Of a stretch of 64,000 nt of DNA, positions 54,024 to 64,000 are shown in pieces. The number at the start of each line of letters is the position of its first letter. Positions within the stretch are counted from its first letter, which is position 1. The stretch spans positions 28,490,001-28,554,000 of the forward strand of contig OX463824.1 in assembly GCA_949825045.1 (NCBI GenBank), read 5' to 3'. This DNA is from Argyresthia goedartella. Taxonomy: Eukaryota; Arthropoda; Insecta; Lepidoptera; Argyresthiidae. Position numbers and translations under genes: made by a program. The notes under the pieces are model-generated. The model was given only the letters and a program-made list of their open reading frames with translations, was not told where the DNA came from and did no database searches.

Positions 54024-54932
54024 GAATTGAACCCGTCTGATTGTGCATCCAGGGGATGTCGGGCTCCTGAACTCGTTAGACACCATTTGTGGTGGGGACC
54101 ACCCTGGCTTGCCAAGAGAGAATCGGACTGGCCCCACAGATCCACCAAGGCGGTACATCTCGAGCTCGTGGCTGATCTCTCGACAGAGGCTTTCATTGCT
54201 TGTTTGGATAGGTTTGTTTCTCGAAGGGGACTTCCAACTTTGATCCGCTCTGATAACGGCACTAACTACATCGGTGCGGAACGATGCTTACGAGAGATAG
54301 TCAACTTTTTGAATGTAAATAAAGTGGATATTGGAACGGCCCTCTCCCGTCGGGGTATACAGTGGACCTTCAGCCCACCGATTTGCCCCCACTGGGGTGG
54401 GATTTTTGAGGCCGTAGTTAAGTCAGCTAAGAGCGTAGTAGGTCAGACCGCGCTGACTTTTGAGGAGCTCGCGACATTGTTTTGTAAGAACGAGGCCGTT
54501 CTCAATTCGCGACCGTTGTGTCCGCTCAGCTCGGATCCAAATGACCTGGAGGCTCTGACCCCAGGCCATTTCTTGATAGGACAGCCACTTAACGCGTTGC
54601 CCGAGCACCCCTTCGAGGGAGTGAAATTGTATCGGTTGTCAAGGTATCAGATGTTGCAGCAGTTTACTCAGAATTTCTGGAAGCGTTGGTCGCTCGAGTA
54701 TCTGCATATCTTACAACAGCGCCTTAAGTGGACTGACAAAACCAGCCCCCCTAGTGTTGGTGACCTCGTTCTGGTTAAGGATGCTAACCTACCGCCACTA
54801 CGTTGGCGCAGGGGGCGCATTGTTAACTTGTTCCCTGGCAAGGACGGGACCCCCCGGTCTGCAGAGGTTCTAGTAGGAGGCTCGGTTCTAAAACGAGCGG
54901 TAGCAACGTTGTCTCGGCTGCCCGTAGATTAA
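54024..54932 (+). pseudogene. BEL/Pao integrase fragment
   Basis: Continues the same frame after the TGA. The first 30 residues (NPSDCASRGC, LWWGPPWL) belong to the region after RNase H; a second deletion then jumps into the integrase core at TKAVHLELVADL. Preserved: SDNGTNYIGA with the second catalytic Asp and HWGGIFEAVVKSAK with the Glu; then the C-terminal region (VGDLVLVKD, RWRRGRIVNLFPG). The zinc-binding N-terminus and first catalytic Asp are missing. Ends at TAA 54930-54932. Confidence 0.88.
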
Positions 54933-54964
54933 GGGACAGGTGGGTGCCTGTCCGGGCGGGTGAT
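54933..54964 (+). promoter_or_regulatory. BEL/Pao hairpin and polypurine-like tract
   Basis: GGACAGG TGGGTG CCTGTCC forms a 7-bp stem immediately before GGGCGGGTGA, the G-rich stretch next to the 3' LTR where plus-strand priming would occur. Confidence 0.55.
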
Positions 54965-55486
54965 TGTTCGATTCAAAATCGATACTCGATCTATGGTTTC
55001 GGAACGGCCATTTTTAATTTGACGGAGCTGCCAACCTGGCAGTTTTTGACAACTGACAGACGAAAAGCCCCCGCAATGTGACGCGTATTGATTTGGGCAT
55101 TGAAATTAAATCGTAAGCCATCTGGAATTGTATTCGGGCTCCCCTCAGGATTGTCTATATAGCTGAGTGTATTGTGGTTCCTCGAACCAGATAAAGTTCG
55201 CATTTACGTAACATAACCTGTGTTGGAACACTGTGTTCGTCGAAGCTGGCCTGCCAGCCATACCTGGTTGGCTGAAGAACCTGTCTACCAAGAAGAGCCT
55301 AGGGTGCACCCAGGCCTTGCAGAGAGACAGGAGTTTGACGGGAACGAAGCACAGACCAGGTCAGATAGAATCTATTTACTTTAGCTCGGTGAATCGCCGA
55401 CGTTCATGCTTCTTGGCATCCGATCGCTACGCTACCTCGTAGCTATGGGCCCCTGCGAGGTCATTGGGTGCCGAGAGGCCTGAACA
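54965..55486 (+). repeat. BEL/Pao 3' LTR
   Basis: Same 522 bp as the 5' LTR with C instead of A at 55071; followed by the CTAGT target duplication. Confidence 0.95.
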
Positions 55487-55491
55487 CTAGT

Positions 55492-56045
55492 ATTTTGTCT
55501 CCTGGGCTCACCTTTAGCGGATGACCTACTCGCTGGGGCGTCCAAATTTTTTTAGCATCATGTTGGGGTCATTTGATCATCTTCCTGAAAGTTTCAGGGT
55601 GCGGAATTCAACAGTTTTTAAGATATGATTTTTTGAAAATCTGAAAATACTTTGTAAAATGATGTAACGCAACGCAAATAATATATTTAAATCTTGTCTG
55701 TGGTCAAAATACATTACCTACATTTCGTTGTACGCATATTTGAAAAGATGAGAATTCTCTAAAAAAAGGATGAAATGTGTTTTTTTTTTATAATACCTAT
55801 TTTAATAAAAATGTTCATTTAACTTGCAATTAATGTTTGTTTATTTATTTTACGTCAATCAAAGTTAATTTAGTATTTCTTTCGTAAAATATCACTTTTG
55901 ATAATAAAAAAGTTGTAATTTTTGTTTAAAACGGAACGCATTTTGTTGGGGCGTTTTGCCGCGTTTTTGGTTGGGCGGCAAAGTAGTAGTCCCTTTTCTA
56001 GTAGTTTCGCGAATGTTCTATTTGCTTGTTCTCTCGATATTTACA
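55492..56045. other. No gene; continuation of pre-insertion DNA
   Basis: AT-rich flank of the BEL insertion; no ORF or recognised repeat. Confidence 0.35.
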
Positions 56046-56290
56046 AGCAAAAACAACTGGCTAGAGTAGGTTATTGTGGCTACTTTTCAATCGGGTTATA
56101 GGTTATGTTAGAACGTTGAAGAAGCTAAACCGGAGCGGAGCGCAGCGTATGCAAACAAAAACGATTGGCTAGAGTAGGTTATTGTGGCTACTTTTCAATC
56201 GGGTTATAGGTTATGTTAGAACGTTGAAGAAGCTAAACCGGAGCGGAGCGTCATCTACCCCCCTCCCCCATCCCCCCCTCCCCCCCTCAG
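56046..56290. repeat. 108-bp tandem duplication and C-rich tract
   Basis: The block with GGCTAGAGTAGGTTATTGTG, GGGTTATAGGTTATGTTAGA and CTAAACCGGAGCGGAGCG occurs at about 56059 and 56167 with period 108. The second copy runs into a C-rich tract (56258-56288). Confidence 0.9.
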
Positions 56291-57647
56291 AGTCAACAAA
56301 AGTAGGTCATCCGCTAAAGTCCTTCCGAATTCTGACATTTCAGATATCATAAGGTTCTTTATGAGGACAATTATTATTTTATTCATTTTAATTAGTGTTA
56401 AGTGCAGGTGTAAAGTGTGGCTGTGAAGTGTAAAATGCTAGCAACGTCTGAACAGCCAGTGTTAAGTGTGATTGATTACTAATCAGTAATCAGCGAAGTG
56501 AGGCAAATAGAAGTATATTCTATTTTTTTGCGAGTAGTCAAGTCCCCGGCGCCCCATCCTCCCCTTCTACTCGCAGCGTGCCTTCACTCGCTGTTTAGTT
56601 AACAGCGTCGGGACAGCAAATTTCACTGTTTCACGCTCAGTAACCAGTTTCTACTAAACATCAGAGATGCTTCACACAATAGGACGCAAAACTGCCAATT
56701 TCTCACGAAGAAGTCTGTGGGAAAGTGCCTTGTGTATTAAAAAACTTCAAAGGCAAGTAATGCATCGCGACTGATTCGCGGCTGTGCGCATTGTATTTCA
56801 ATGAAAGGGATTACTTAGGGATAAGTAATTAAAAAGGCGGTAAATAGATTTACGATCAGATACTGTTTATCATAATTTGATGAGATTTGATTATGTTATG
56901 AAGTGGTGTATCAGCGTTGATATCTCGTTATGTATCTGAGGGCACTATACATCAGGATGGTCTTCTGGAATGTCTTAATACCCTCCAAAATGTTTGTTTT
57001 GGTCGTACGCCTCCAATCTTGAACAGAAACCACATTGTTGTAAATGAATTTCATCAATTTGAGGAAAATACGAAACATTACCTCGAATTCTTAAAATGTT
57101 TCTATCAGATGAGCTTTTTTCCAGCTACTGATGCATTTCTCCTTCGAAGCTCAGTTTGAAGTTCCCGCACAGTCATCACATCAGCGAATACATTTTGTGG
57201 TTTTATATCGCAATTATAAGCACAAAATCGAAACCCGATACTTGATACAAATGTAAACAAGGTACTACCGTTGACGTGAGAGTAGTATTTGTACTGTGGC
57301 TATCGACGTTTAGCTGTCAGTGTTGCGCTCCATTGGACACTACTTTACACTTATTACTTCACAGCCCCACAGCGAATAATTTATAAGTGTGCACTCAAAA
57401 GACCTGCTTTGTCAGATGGATGCAGAATAACTTAACATTTGGAACGTGATTCTACGCTACGAAGTATATGGCGAACAAATTATATTGGTAGATTTCAGCA
57501 AAGATATACCAATGCGCTCATGTGTTCTCGGTGTTTGCTGCTATTTGTTGTTATTATCTTGTTAAATTAGTTGAGTTTCTGTTATTCTGTTAAGTTTTTC
57601 TTGTTGACTTTTCGTGTTGTGATTGTTCGTTGATTTTTATAAACGTT
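56291..57647. other. No gene recognised
   Basis: An 80-codon ORF (56917-57159, text GRTPPILNRNHIVVNEFH) has no recognisable domain. A small palindrome GATTACTAATCAGTAATC is at about 56472. The region may be the 5' part of whatever element gave the acidic remnant at 57648. Confidence 0.35.
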
Positions 57648-57814
57648 ATGGAGCCACAGCCTGGCCCTTCCCGGGAAGCAGCCCCATCTGACAGAGCACA
57701 AGAGACAGACTTTCTGTCTCCCACAACGAAGCGCCCTAGTAGTGTATCAATCAAATCGTCATCCTCGACAATGTGATTGATACAGTCGCTGACACTTTAA
57801 TAATTCATGTCAGC

Positions 57815-57903
<89 letters not shown>

Positions 57904-57950
57904 CGATGAAGATGATGAAGAAAGTGATATTAGTGTTAATGATGATTAGA
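57648..57950 (+). pseudogene. Degenerate ORF with (GAT)n-encoded acidic tail
   Basis: ATG 57648 starts MEPQPGPSREAAPSDRAQ and stops after about 42 codons. A second frame then runs from about 57763 (LDNVIDTVADTLIIHVSD) into some 30 Asp codons, DDEDDEESDISVNDD and a stop near 57949. One frameshift would link the halves. A Pro/Ser-rich start followed by an Asp-rich stretch resembles the N-termini of some DNA transposases, but no catalytic domain follows, so the identity is open. The adjacent methionine-run ORF is a shadow of the repeat. Confidence 0.4.
57816..57902. repeat. (GAT)n microsatellite
   Basis: About 29 uninterrupted GAT units. Expected to be length-polymorphic. Confidence 0.97.
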
Positions 57951-58676
57951 GATTTTAATAAAAATATGTTTTCTTTACTTGTAGTTTTTACTGTTTGTGA
58001 TGAAAAGGGACGTAATTATCACTCGCCGTAAATCCCCTTTTAATTACGAGCGCCGCACTTAATTAAATGGATACATTCACTAACAAATAAAATGTATAGA
58101 CTCAGATGTTCAGACTCGTATAGAAATTGAAAAATGTGCCCGGCCAAAAAGGTTTGTAATATCTGACATGTCAAAAAAAATATAGCTGTCAGAATTCTAC
58201 GGAATACAACATCAGAGTTTAGAGTACTGAAGATTCTGTTATCGGATTTTGTGCGGGCAACATCGTAAAAAAAAAACTTGATTATTATGTCAGTTTTTTT
58301 TCCCTTTTGCGGCCAGTAGTGTTTTGGATTTCTCTGTACGTCATGATGGGAAAGGTAGAAGGAAAACGGAACGTTGGGCAATGTGTCCTATGCTCCTCTC
58401 TCTAACATTTAGAAATAAGACAGGTATAGCTGTCGTCGAAAACCATTCAACTGGCGAAAAACCAAGAGGGATATAGGAACTTACTACCAACCTCCAGTAT
58501 TGGAAAGGCACTCTTCAAAGAAGAAGTAAATTTGTCTGTCAATATTACAGCCATTTTGATATGCTTTCATCTAATACTCGCGGCTTCAAATCAGATGCCT
58601 TAATTTTAAGACGCAGGTCACGAATCCCAACATAAGAAGCGTAAGCATAATTCGACTGCGCCGTAAAGTTGAAACA
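57951..58676. other. No gene recognised
   Basis: A minus-strand 113-codon ORF (58040-58381) has no motif and low-complexity composition. It follows AATAAAAATATG (57957), a possible polyadenylation site for the preceding remnant. Confidence 0.35.
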
Positions 58677-58832
58677 TCCAGAATTTCTATTTTTGAATCA
58701 CTCGCCTCCGAAGCGAGCGTTTTCCAAGCGACACGATTGGTTGAGCTTAGTTACGTCGGATATGAACCAATCGTTGCGCTTGGCGAGCGCTCGCCACGGC
58801 GCGAGTGATTCAAAAATAGAGCTCCAGAGCGT
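58677..58832. mobile_element. Foldback MITE
   Basis: CTATTTTTGAATCACTCGC pairs with GCGAGTGATTCAAAAATAG, and GCGAGCG...CCAAGCG.CACGATTGGTT pairs with AACCAATCGTTGCGCTTGG...: arms of about 60 bp around a 25-bp centre. Non-coding. Confidence 0.85.
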
Positions 58833-58979
58833 TGAACATTCGAGGGACCTTCCTTACTTGTAGCTCGAATCACATCAAGCCGCTATTGTCACTGTTTATC
58901 AAAACAGGGCGCTCGTGCCATATAGACTAGAATTAGTAACGCCTCGTAATCGAGAGATGGCGCTGGGAGCAGACCTTCT

Positions 58980-59372
58980 TATTACGTTATTGTCCTCATA
59001 ACGTTATGCATCATATCGCTATGGAAGGCGTCTTATAACGTTATAATTCCATAACTTTATATAGCTTTAACGTTATTATCTCCGTTTTATAGCGCTATAT
59101 TCAGTAGCGCTATGCACAAAATAACGTTATCATAACCTTATAGGGCATCTCTTTCACGCCCACACTCCTTCGTTATACGCATTGCGCGCGTGAGTAGTGC
59201 AGACATAGCGTACGGCAACAGCGCAATAACTTTATTCATAACTTTACTTTGATTTCGTTATGTTTCTCCTGCAGTTTTGTATTCATAACGTTATAATAGC
59301 GCTACAATAACGAAACAAATTGATTATAACGTTACATAACTCAATATAGCGTTATATTTTATAACGTTATGA
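58980..59372. repeat. ATAACGTTAT palindrome cluster
   Basis: Five perfect ATAACGTTAT palindromes (58998, 59035, 59121, 59285, 59361), a one-mismatch copy (59326), several AACGTT half-matches and three TAGCGCTA palindromes lie within about 390 bp. They do not form a simple tandem array. This may be an unrecognised MITE with many transposase-like sites. Confidence 0.8.
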
Positions 59373-61396
59373 ATGTCTGGCTGGGAGTAACGATAGTAAT
59401 TTAAACGCCATGGCTTCAGACTTCCGGTCCATTACCGCGAAGACGCGCGAGGCATCGCGAACTTGAACCTTAGGCTATGGTAGCTAATAAAATTCACAAT
59501 CTTTACGGGAAATGGCATTTCTAGAAATGTCCTGGTAAATGAGTTCCTAGATGGCGCTAGGCTAAGCTATCTTAGAATGTACAATAAAAATGTTACCTAA
59601 TTGCAAAAATAATGTTGGTTTTCAAATCTTTTCAATTTCTTCTCCAGAATAAGTGTCAAACAAAAATCGGTTATTGTTCTTTTGAAATTTCTTTGAATAA
59701 TAATGACCACGTCAACAAGTGGGTTTAAATGTTGGGTTTATTTTCTTACGCTACGCTCGGGTTGTAAGTTTCAAGCTAACCTATCAACCCTATAATTCAA
59801 TTGAAAAGGCACAATAACCTACTCTAGCCGAATTTAGATTTTCATTACCTGTTGTGTCATTCCAAGATGTCGCGGAAAAGGTTCCATTTCTTGTTCATTC
59901 AAAGGTTCAATTTCTTGTTCGAAATTGTATGTATATATGTCGCAGTAAGATTGTCAAAACCATTACCTAGTTAATAATCTAAAATTTTTTACTCCATTTT
60001 TCCGTGACAAGGGCCTTGCCCATCGCCGCAGTCCTTATTTAATTATAATGTTCGTATGATAATAAAATACTTATTCATTGGTACATGGTCAGCACCGGGA
60101 TGCGAACCTGCACCTCCTACGTGAGAAGCTAGCATGAAACCCACTAGACCACGGATCTAAAATTGAATACTTTTATATAAATAGCGTTCCGATACACGTA
60201 ACTTAAACACCAACATAAAAACTTACACCCGAACTCAGCGTGTTAGCTCCCTCCGACTTTTCAAATAAGAAATTCACTAATTAAATACCACTTAAGTATA
60301 GCTCTGTCACTGCTGATGTCCCAAAACAACGAACAGAACGATACTTAAGTATGTATTAACTGAATTTCTCAATTCAGAAACCGGCGCTCGAGAGATACAT
60401 AGTCTATGCCTAGGGAGTTTCATAATTTCATAATTCATAATTCTTTTTTGACCACAGTTATTTAAAAAGATACATTAAGGCGATGATGGAATAAAAATGC
60501 GCTGTCGAGTGGAAGTGAGATGCAATAATTACTCGCGAATAAGAAAAAGCGGGATGCCAATAATGCACTCGCGACTAATCTGAAACAACGTAAGCGCCAA
60601 AACGTAAAAAAAAACATAAAAAATAAACTATTTCAGGGAATTAACTTTCAAATTGAAAATCGTTAGAAATAACAATTGTTCATACATTGCAATTATCACA
60701 CAGTCATATTCACGTACTACTGCGGTGTAATAGGATAAAACCATAAAAAAAGGGTTGACTTTGTATTTATTTTCTATCGAGAAAATTTTATCCAAACATG
60801 TTTTCCAATTAAGAATCTCTAGATTATATAGTCAAATTACATATACCAGAAATTAATTACGATTTGCCCAGTATTTCCTGAAAAACACATGAAAACAGCA
60901 CCCCATATTTATTTAATCTTAAGAGAAAACATATGTACAAAGGCGAGTTTCCTTTTAATACAGAAAAAATGCCTATAACCATATTGATTTCGTCAATAGG
61001 TGGGAACGAAATCGATACGCTCTCGGGACATACCTAAATGAGTATCCATGACCGTATTGATTTGGTCACGACGAGGGGACGAATTCACTGCGGATGCGTA
61101 CATACGTTGCCCGTAGGCATAGCCACAGATAAGATAATAGTTACGCATAGCCATCTCTGGCTCAAGCAGGAATAATTACCAGAGTGATAAAGTGTTCCAG
61201 TTCAGATAAAATGAGCCTTATGTAATTGAACATAAGAGTCACTGGCAGTTCAATTCGCATACTATTTCGACGCGTATTTATTCCTGCACAGATGAAATAT
61301 AGGTACTCTGTCATATTGACGTTGACATGTGTCGAGCGAGAAAGACTCAGATGAACATAAGTCTTTGTTAAATATGTCACCTGAACATAGGCAACA
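59373..61396 (-). other. No gene; SINE family 3 at 60079-60162 (minus), LINE scrap near 60920
   Basis: 60079-60162: minus strand CCGTGGTCTAGTGGGTTTCA, GGAGGTGCAGGTTCGCATCC (A and B boxes). 60920-60960: ATATGTACAAAGGCGAGTTT, a trace of the hairpin-tail LINE. Near 59720-59830 is a partial inverse of the phrases at 56059 (AACCTACTCTAGCCG). No ORF is supported. Confidence 0.5.
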
Positions 61397-61750
61397 CAGG
61401 TAAGTTGATAAACTAACGCTGTAGTTAATCAAGTCAACCAGACCGACAGGGTGTAGAATTTACGTTGCTTTGTTCTTACAAGTCAACCTAACATAAAGAC
61501 TATTCGGGGGCTTTGCTGCGCTCGCCCCCTCTAGTCGTCACCTAAACTACCGCAGTGTATGCCCTGGTATTTCGTCTGCAATTCAAGTTTAAGCCAGTTT
61601 ACTATTTAACGGTTTTAACGGTTAGTTGATCAACTAACGCGTCATATAGTAAGCAGTACGCTACAGTTTACTATCTGTCGATGGTTGACCAACTAACGAG
61701 AAAAAACCGTTAGTTTATCAACTAACGGTTTTGACTATCTTACGGTGACA
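61397..61750. mobile_element. MITE-A, copy 3
   Basis: Ends with GTTTTGACTATCTTACGGTG ACA and contains GTTAGTTGATCAACTAACGC, CGGGGGCTTTGCTGCGCTCG and ACTACCGCAGTGTATGCCCT. Its right end is fused to the 67-bp tandem array. Confidence 0.82.
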
Positions 61751-62052
61751 TAAGGTGACATTTAATGAGCTGACCATATTTTAACTAACTAACGGTTTTG
61801 ACTATCTTACGGTGACATAAGGTGACATTTAATGAGCTGACCATATTTTAACTAACTAACGGTTTTGACTATCTTACGGTGACATAAGGTGACATTTAAT
61901 GAGCTGACCATATTTTAACTAACTAACGGTTTTGACTATCTTACGGTGACATAAGGTGACATTTAATGAGCTGACCATATTTTAACTAACTAACGGTTTT
62001 GACTATCTTACGGTGACATAAGGTGACATTTAATGAGCTGACCATATTTTAA
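61741..62052. repeat. Minisatellite, 67-bp unit, built from two MITE ends
   Basis: Units begin at 61741, 61808, 61875, 61942 and 62009 (TACGGTGACATAAGGTGACA). Each unit is the right terminus of MITE-A (CTAACGGTTTTGACTATCTT...) followed by the left terminus of MITE-B (AAGGTGACATTTAATGAGCT). The fifth unit leads into the body of MITE-B. Confidence 0.95.
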
Positions 62053-62281
62053 GGAATGATAGTGCCCTTCATTATGAACAACTTTCCCCAAGCAACATAT
62101 GGTCGCCAACGAAATACAGTTTCGGGTCCCCCATAGTAACTTGTAATCAGCTGATATCGGCTCAATGTACTGGGGACGAATTTTTTTTTCCCTTTGCGAC
62201 CATATGTTTCTTGGAGAAAGTTGATCATAATGATAGTTACTATCATTCCTCAAAATATGGTCAGCTAATAAATGTCACCTT
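62020..62281. mobile_element. MITE-B, foldback element
   Basis: The left arm AAGGTGACATTTAATGAGCT, GACCATATTTTAAGGAATGA, ACTTTCCCCAAGCAACATAT pairs over about 90 bp with the right arm ending AGCTAATAAATGTCACCTT. A relative is at 26170-26335. No coding content. Confidence 0.85.
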
Positions 62282-62424
62282 GTATGTAGTCTATTTTAGA
62301 ATATTTTTTATTTATTTAAGAGTCCGTCCTCTAACCACCCTGTGAGAATAAAGAGCATCTAACATCTTTGGCATTCCTAACTCTACTTAATGTAGTTTTT
62401 ATTTACGTAGTTTCCACCTCAGAT
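62282..62424. other. Spacer, no gene
   Basis: AT-rich; nothing recognised. Confidence 0.35.
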
Positions 62425-62965
62425 GTCTACGCAAGATCATGAACATCAGATGGTCCGATCGCGCGCGGAACACCGAAGTGCTGCGACGTGCCGATGTGGG
62501 TGGCATGGAGGCCTACCTCATGCGGCGACAGCTTCGGTGGTGAGGACACGTGTCAAGGGTGGCAGAGCAGAGGGTCGCGAAGCACTTCTTCTACTCAGAA
62601 CTTGAGGAGGGCAAACGCAAGCGTGGCGGACAACTCCTCAGGTACAAAGATGTGCTGAAGCGGTACATGAAGAGGTGCGGCATAGAGGCATCCCAGTGGG
62701 AGAAGCAAGCTGCCCTCAGACCCGAGTGGAGGGCTTTGGTTTAAACCAAAGTCCGTGACTTTGATATCCACCGGCGCGCCGAGCTCGACACCAAGCGCGA
62801 TGAGTTAAAAGCCCGACCACCTGCGCTAACTCAGTATAATTAAATTAATGGTGATGTGCTCACATGCCCGCAATGCGCGAGGATCTTCACAAGGAAGGTT
62901 GGCTACGATTTCAAAGCTCGTGAAGCGGTCGCCTTGACCGAAGTCGGTCGGACCACTTATTAGTT
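62425..62965 (+). pseudogene. LINE C-terminal fragment with terminal zinc finger
   Basis: Text in shifting frames: [24 protein letters not shown] start, [17 protein letters not shown] region (TGA replacing one Trp at about 62542), [60 protein letters not shown], and finally LTCPQCARIFTRKVGYDFKA near 62868-62930. This is the typical tail of an L2/CR1- or jockey-like LINE polymerase. RT core absent. Confidence 0.75.
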
Positions 62966-63879
62966 TTTAAAATACAATCGTCAATTATCTAAAGAGCACC
63001 GTTTATATTTTTAAAGAGGCTTAAAAACCAAAACTTAATCAAGAACAACTTAAATGACCACTAAAATATATTAAATGATGACCAAAAGTTGCAGAAAATA
63101 TCAGGGCAAAATACTGCGTTAGCTTAGATGAAGGTTAAAGGGGGTGAACGAAGCGAAGCCCCCTTTATCCTTCGTGTTAGGTTGAACATGTAAGAACAAC
63201 AAAAAATACTTAAAACATAAACTTAAGTACACGAATCATAAAAAGAAGTTTGGTGATATCCAAACACAATTTGGTGATCATTTACCAATTCTGGTAGTCA
63301 TTTGGAATTTATTGGTAGTAAAATAGGTGCGTTTTTGGTAATAATTTAAACACAAGCCAAACTTAATTGGTACGTAGGAAGAACATTCTCGTAATTCATC
63401 ACAATTTTCCTACACCGAAACTCAAAATCGTATAAGGAAAAATAACTGTTATTAAATAACGCATAATATAAAGACCATTTTTTCGAAAGAAGAAGAAATG
63501 CTCTTTACCATTTTTCTTCTTTCGCAATTGGTTACGAACTTGCGGTTACGTACACGGCGAGGAGCGACATTCCTGTTATTGTTTCGTGAATTCGTATGTA
63601 AAATATCGGTTTTGTTCACGAGGTTTATCAGGATTCAGAGCTTGACTTGTTATTCAGCTTCCTGATAAACCTTGAAAATAGTATTATTTAGTAGGTATCA
63701 TTTATTTGGCACATGGAATATTCAAATTGTACTGAAATTGAGCGCACAAAACATTTGTATTCAAATTAGTTAATTATTTCCTTGCTAGTATTTTATAATC
63801 TTTAAGTTAGTTTTTTATAATCTTTAAGCCGTTTTCTTTTTACTTTTTTTCTTTCTCTTTCTCTTCTATACGTACCTTA
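62966..63879. other. No gene; GC-hairpin repeat at 63105-63215
   Basis: 63105-63215: GATGAAGGTTAAAGGGGGTG, AACGAAGCGAAGCCCCCTTT, ATCCTTCGTGTTAGGTTGAA, the inverse relative of 22770-22860 and of the MITE-A centre. 63308-63345 repeats 47380-47417. The rest is AT-rich. Confidence 0.5.
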
Positions 63880-64000
63880 CTCACTACAATCCTGTTTTGG
63901 TGGTTAGATTGTCCGTGGCATCACCGACCGGCTCTGACGGAAGACCAGCGTTGGTTGCAAACCAGCCAGCATTATGCTGAGTCAGGGTCCGTTTTGCGAC
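63880..64000 (+). repeat. LINE 3'-region scrap, cut by window edge
   Basis: CACCGACCGGCTCTGACGGA, AGACCAGCGTTGGTTGCAAA and CATTATGCTGAGTCAGGGTC are phrases of a common lepidopteran non-LTR 3' region. Continuation lies outside the window. Confidence 0.4.

Larger units (their letters stand above)
50516..55486 (+). mobile_element. BEL/Pao LTR retrotransposon, internally deleted, very young
   Basis: Two 522-bp LTRs (50516-51037, 54965-55486) begin TGTTCG, end CTGAACA, and differ at one base (50622 A, 55071 C). A perfect 5-bp duplication CTAGT lies at 50511-50515 and 55487-55491. The interior (3927 bp) has a primer-binding-like TGGTAGCAGAGCGTGG just after the left LTR, gag, a protease scrap, part of RNase H and part of integrase, all in one frame with two in-frame stops; the RT is missing. 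It is therefore a non-autonomous derivative that must have been mobilised by another copy. No envelope-like ORF seen. Confidence 0.95.

Noticed and set aside
50516..55486. Endogenous virus with envelope
   Set aside because: No envelope-like ORF between the pol remnants and the 3' LTR; the structure is that of a BEL/Pao retrotransposon.
57807..58031. ORF with 30 methionines
   Set aside because: Out-of-frame reading of the (GAT)n microsatellite.

Overview
The window looks like lepidopteran (moth or butterfly) nuclear DNA. It is AT-rich and intron/intergenic in character, and it is packed with element families that I recognise as typical of Lepidoptera: maT (DD37D) transposons, several tRNA-derived SINEs, jockey-like LINE 3' ends, a DIRS-type tyrosine-recombinase retrotransposon, a BEL/Pao LTR element and many foldback MITEs. 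There is no prokaryotic gene organisation, rRNA, CRISPR array or convincing stand-alone tRNA gene. Family names come from motifs and structure read by eye; no database was searched.

Layout. 1-12 kb: LINE tails, maT copy 1 (1381-2689), an X/Y repeat pair (3740-5002), repeat R copy 1, a 17-bp minisatellite (7763-7990) and small palindromes. 12-16 kb: the only convincing host coding sequence, a 206-nt GC-rich exon on the minus strand (13066-13271), followed by MITEs. 16.4-22.5 kb: a retroelement remnant and a structurally complete DIRS-like element (17457-22531) with an apparently spliced gag, RT-RNase H, a frameshifted tyrosine recombinase, inverted terminal repeats and an internal complementary region. 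23-26.4 kb: a mariner 3' fragment, second copies of X (inverted) and Y (direct), and a 45-bp palindrome. 26.4-29.6 kb: a minus-strand jockey-like LINE with a 947-codon endonuclease-RT ORF. 29.9-31.2 kb: maT copy 2. 31-45 kb: a mosaic of three SINE families, repeat R, LINE ends, a long inverted repeat and maT copy 3 (41331-42627). 46.2-47.0 kb: a 67-bp minisatellite. 48.9 kb: a possible 48-nt host exon, minus strand. 50.5-55.5 kb: a young BEL/Pao deletion derivative whose 522-bp LTRs differ at one base and which has a perfect 5-bp target duplication. 55.5-64 kb: tandem duplications, a (GAT)n acidic-tail remnant, an ATAACGTTAT-rich region, a second 67-bp minisatellite born at a MITE-MITE junction, and a LINE C-terminal fragment.

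The genes do not form a host pathway; most coding capacity belongs to mobile elements. Within the DIRS element, gag, pol and recombinase are arranged as one replication unit. Within the BEL element, gag and residual pol share one reading frame broken by two stops. Nearly every transposase or recombinase carries a lesion, so most are fossils or dependent on related active copies. The two minus-strand exon candidates (13.2 and 48.9 kb) suggest that much of the window may be intronic to a host gene transcribed on the minus strand, but that link is an inference.
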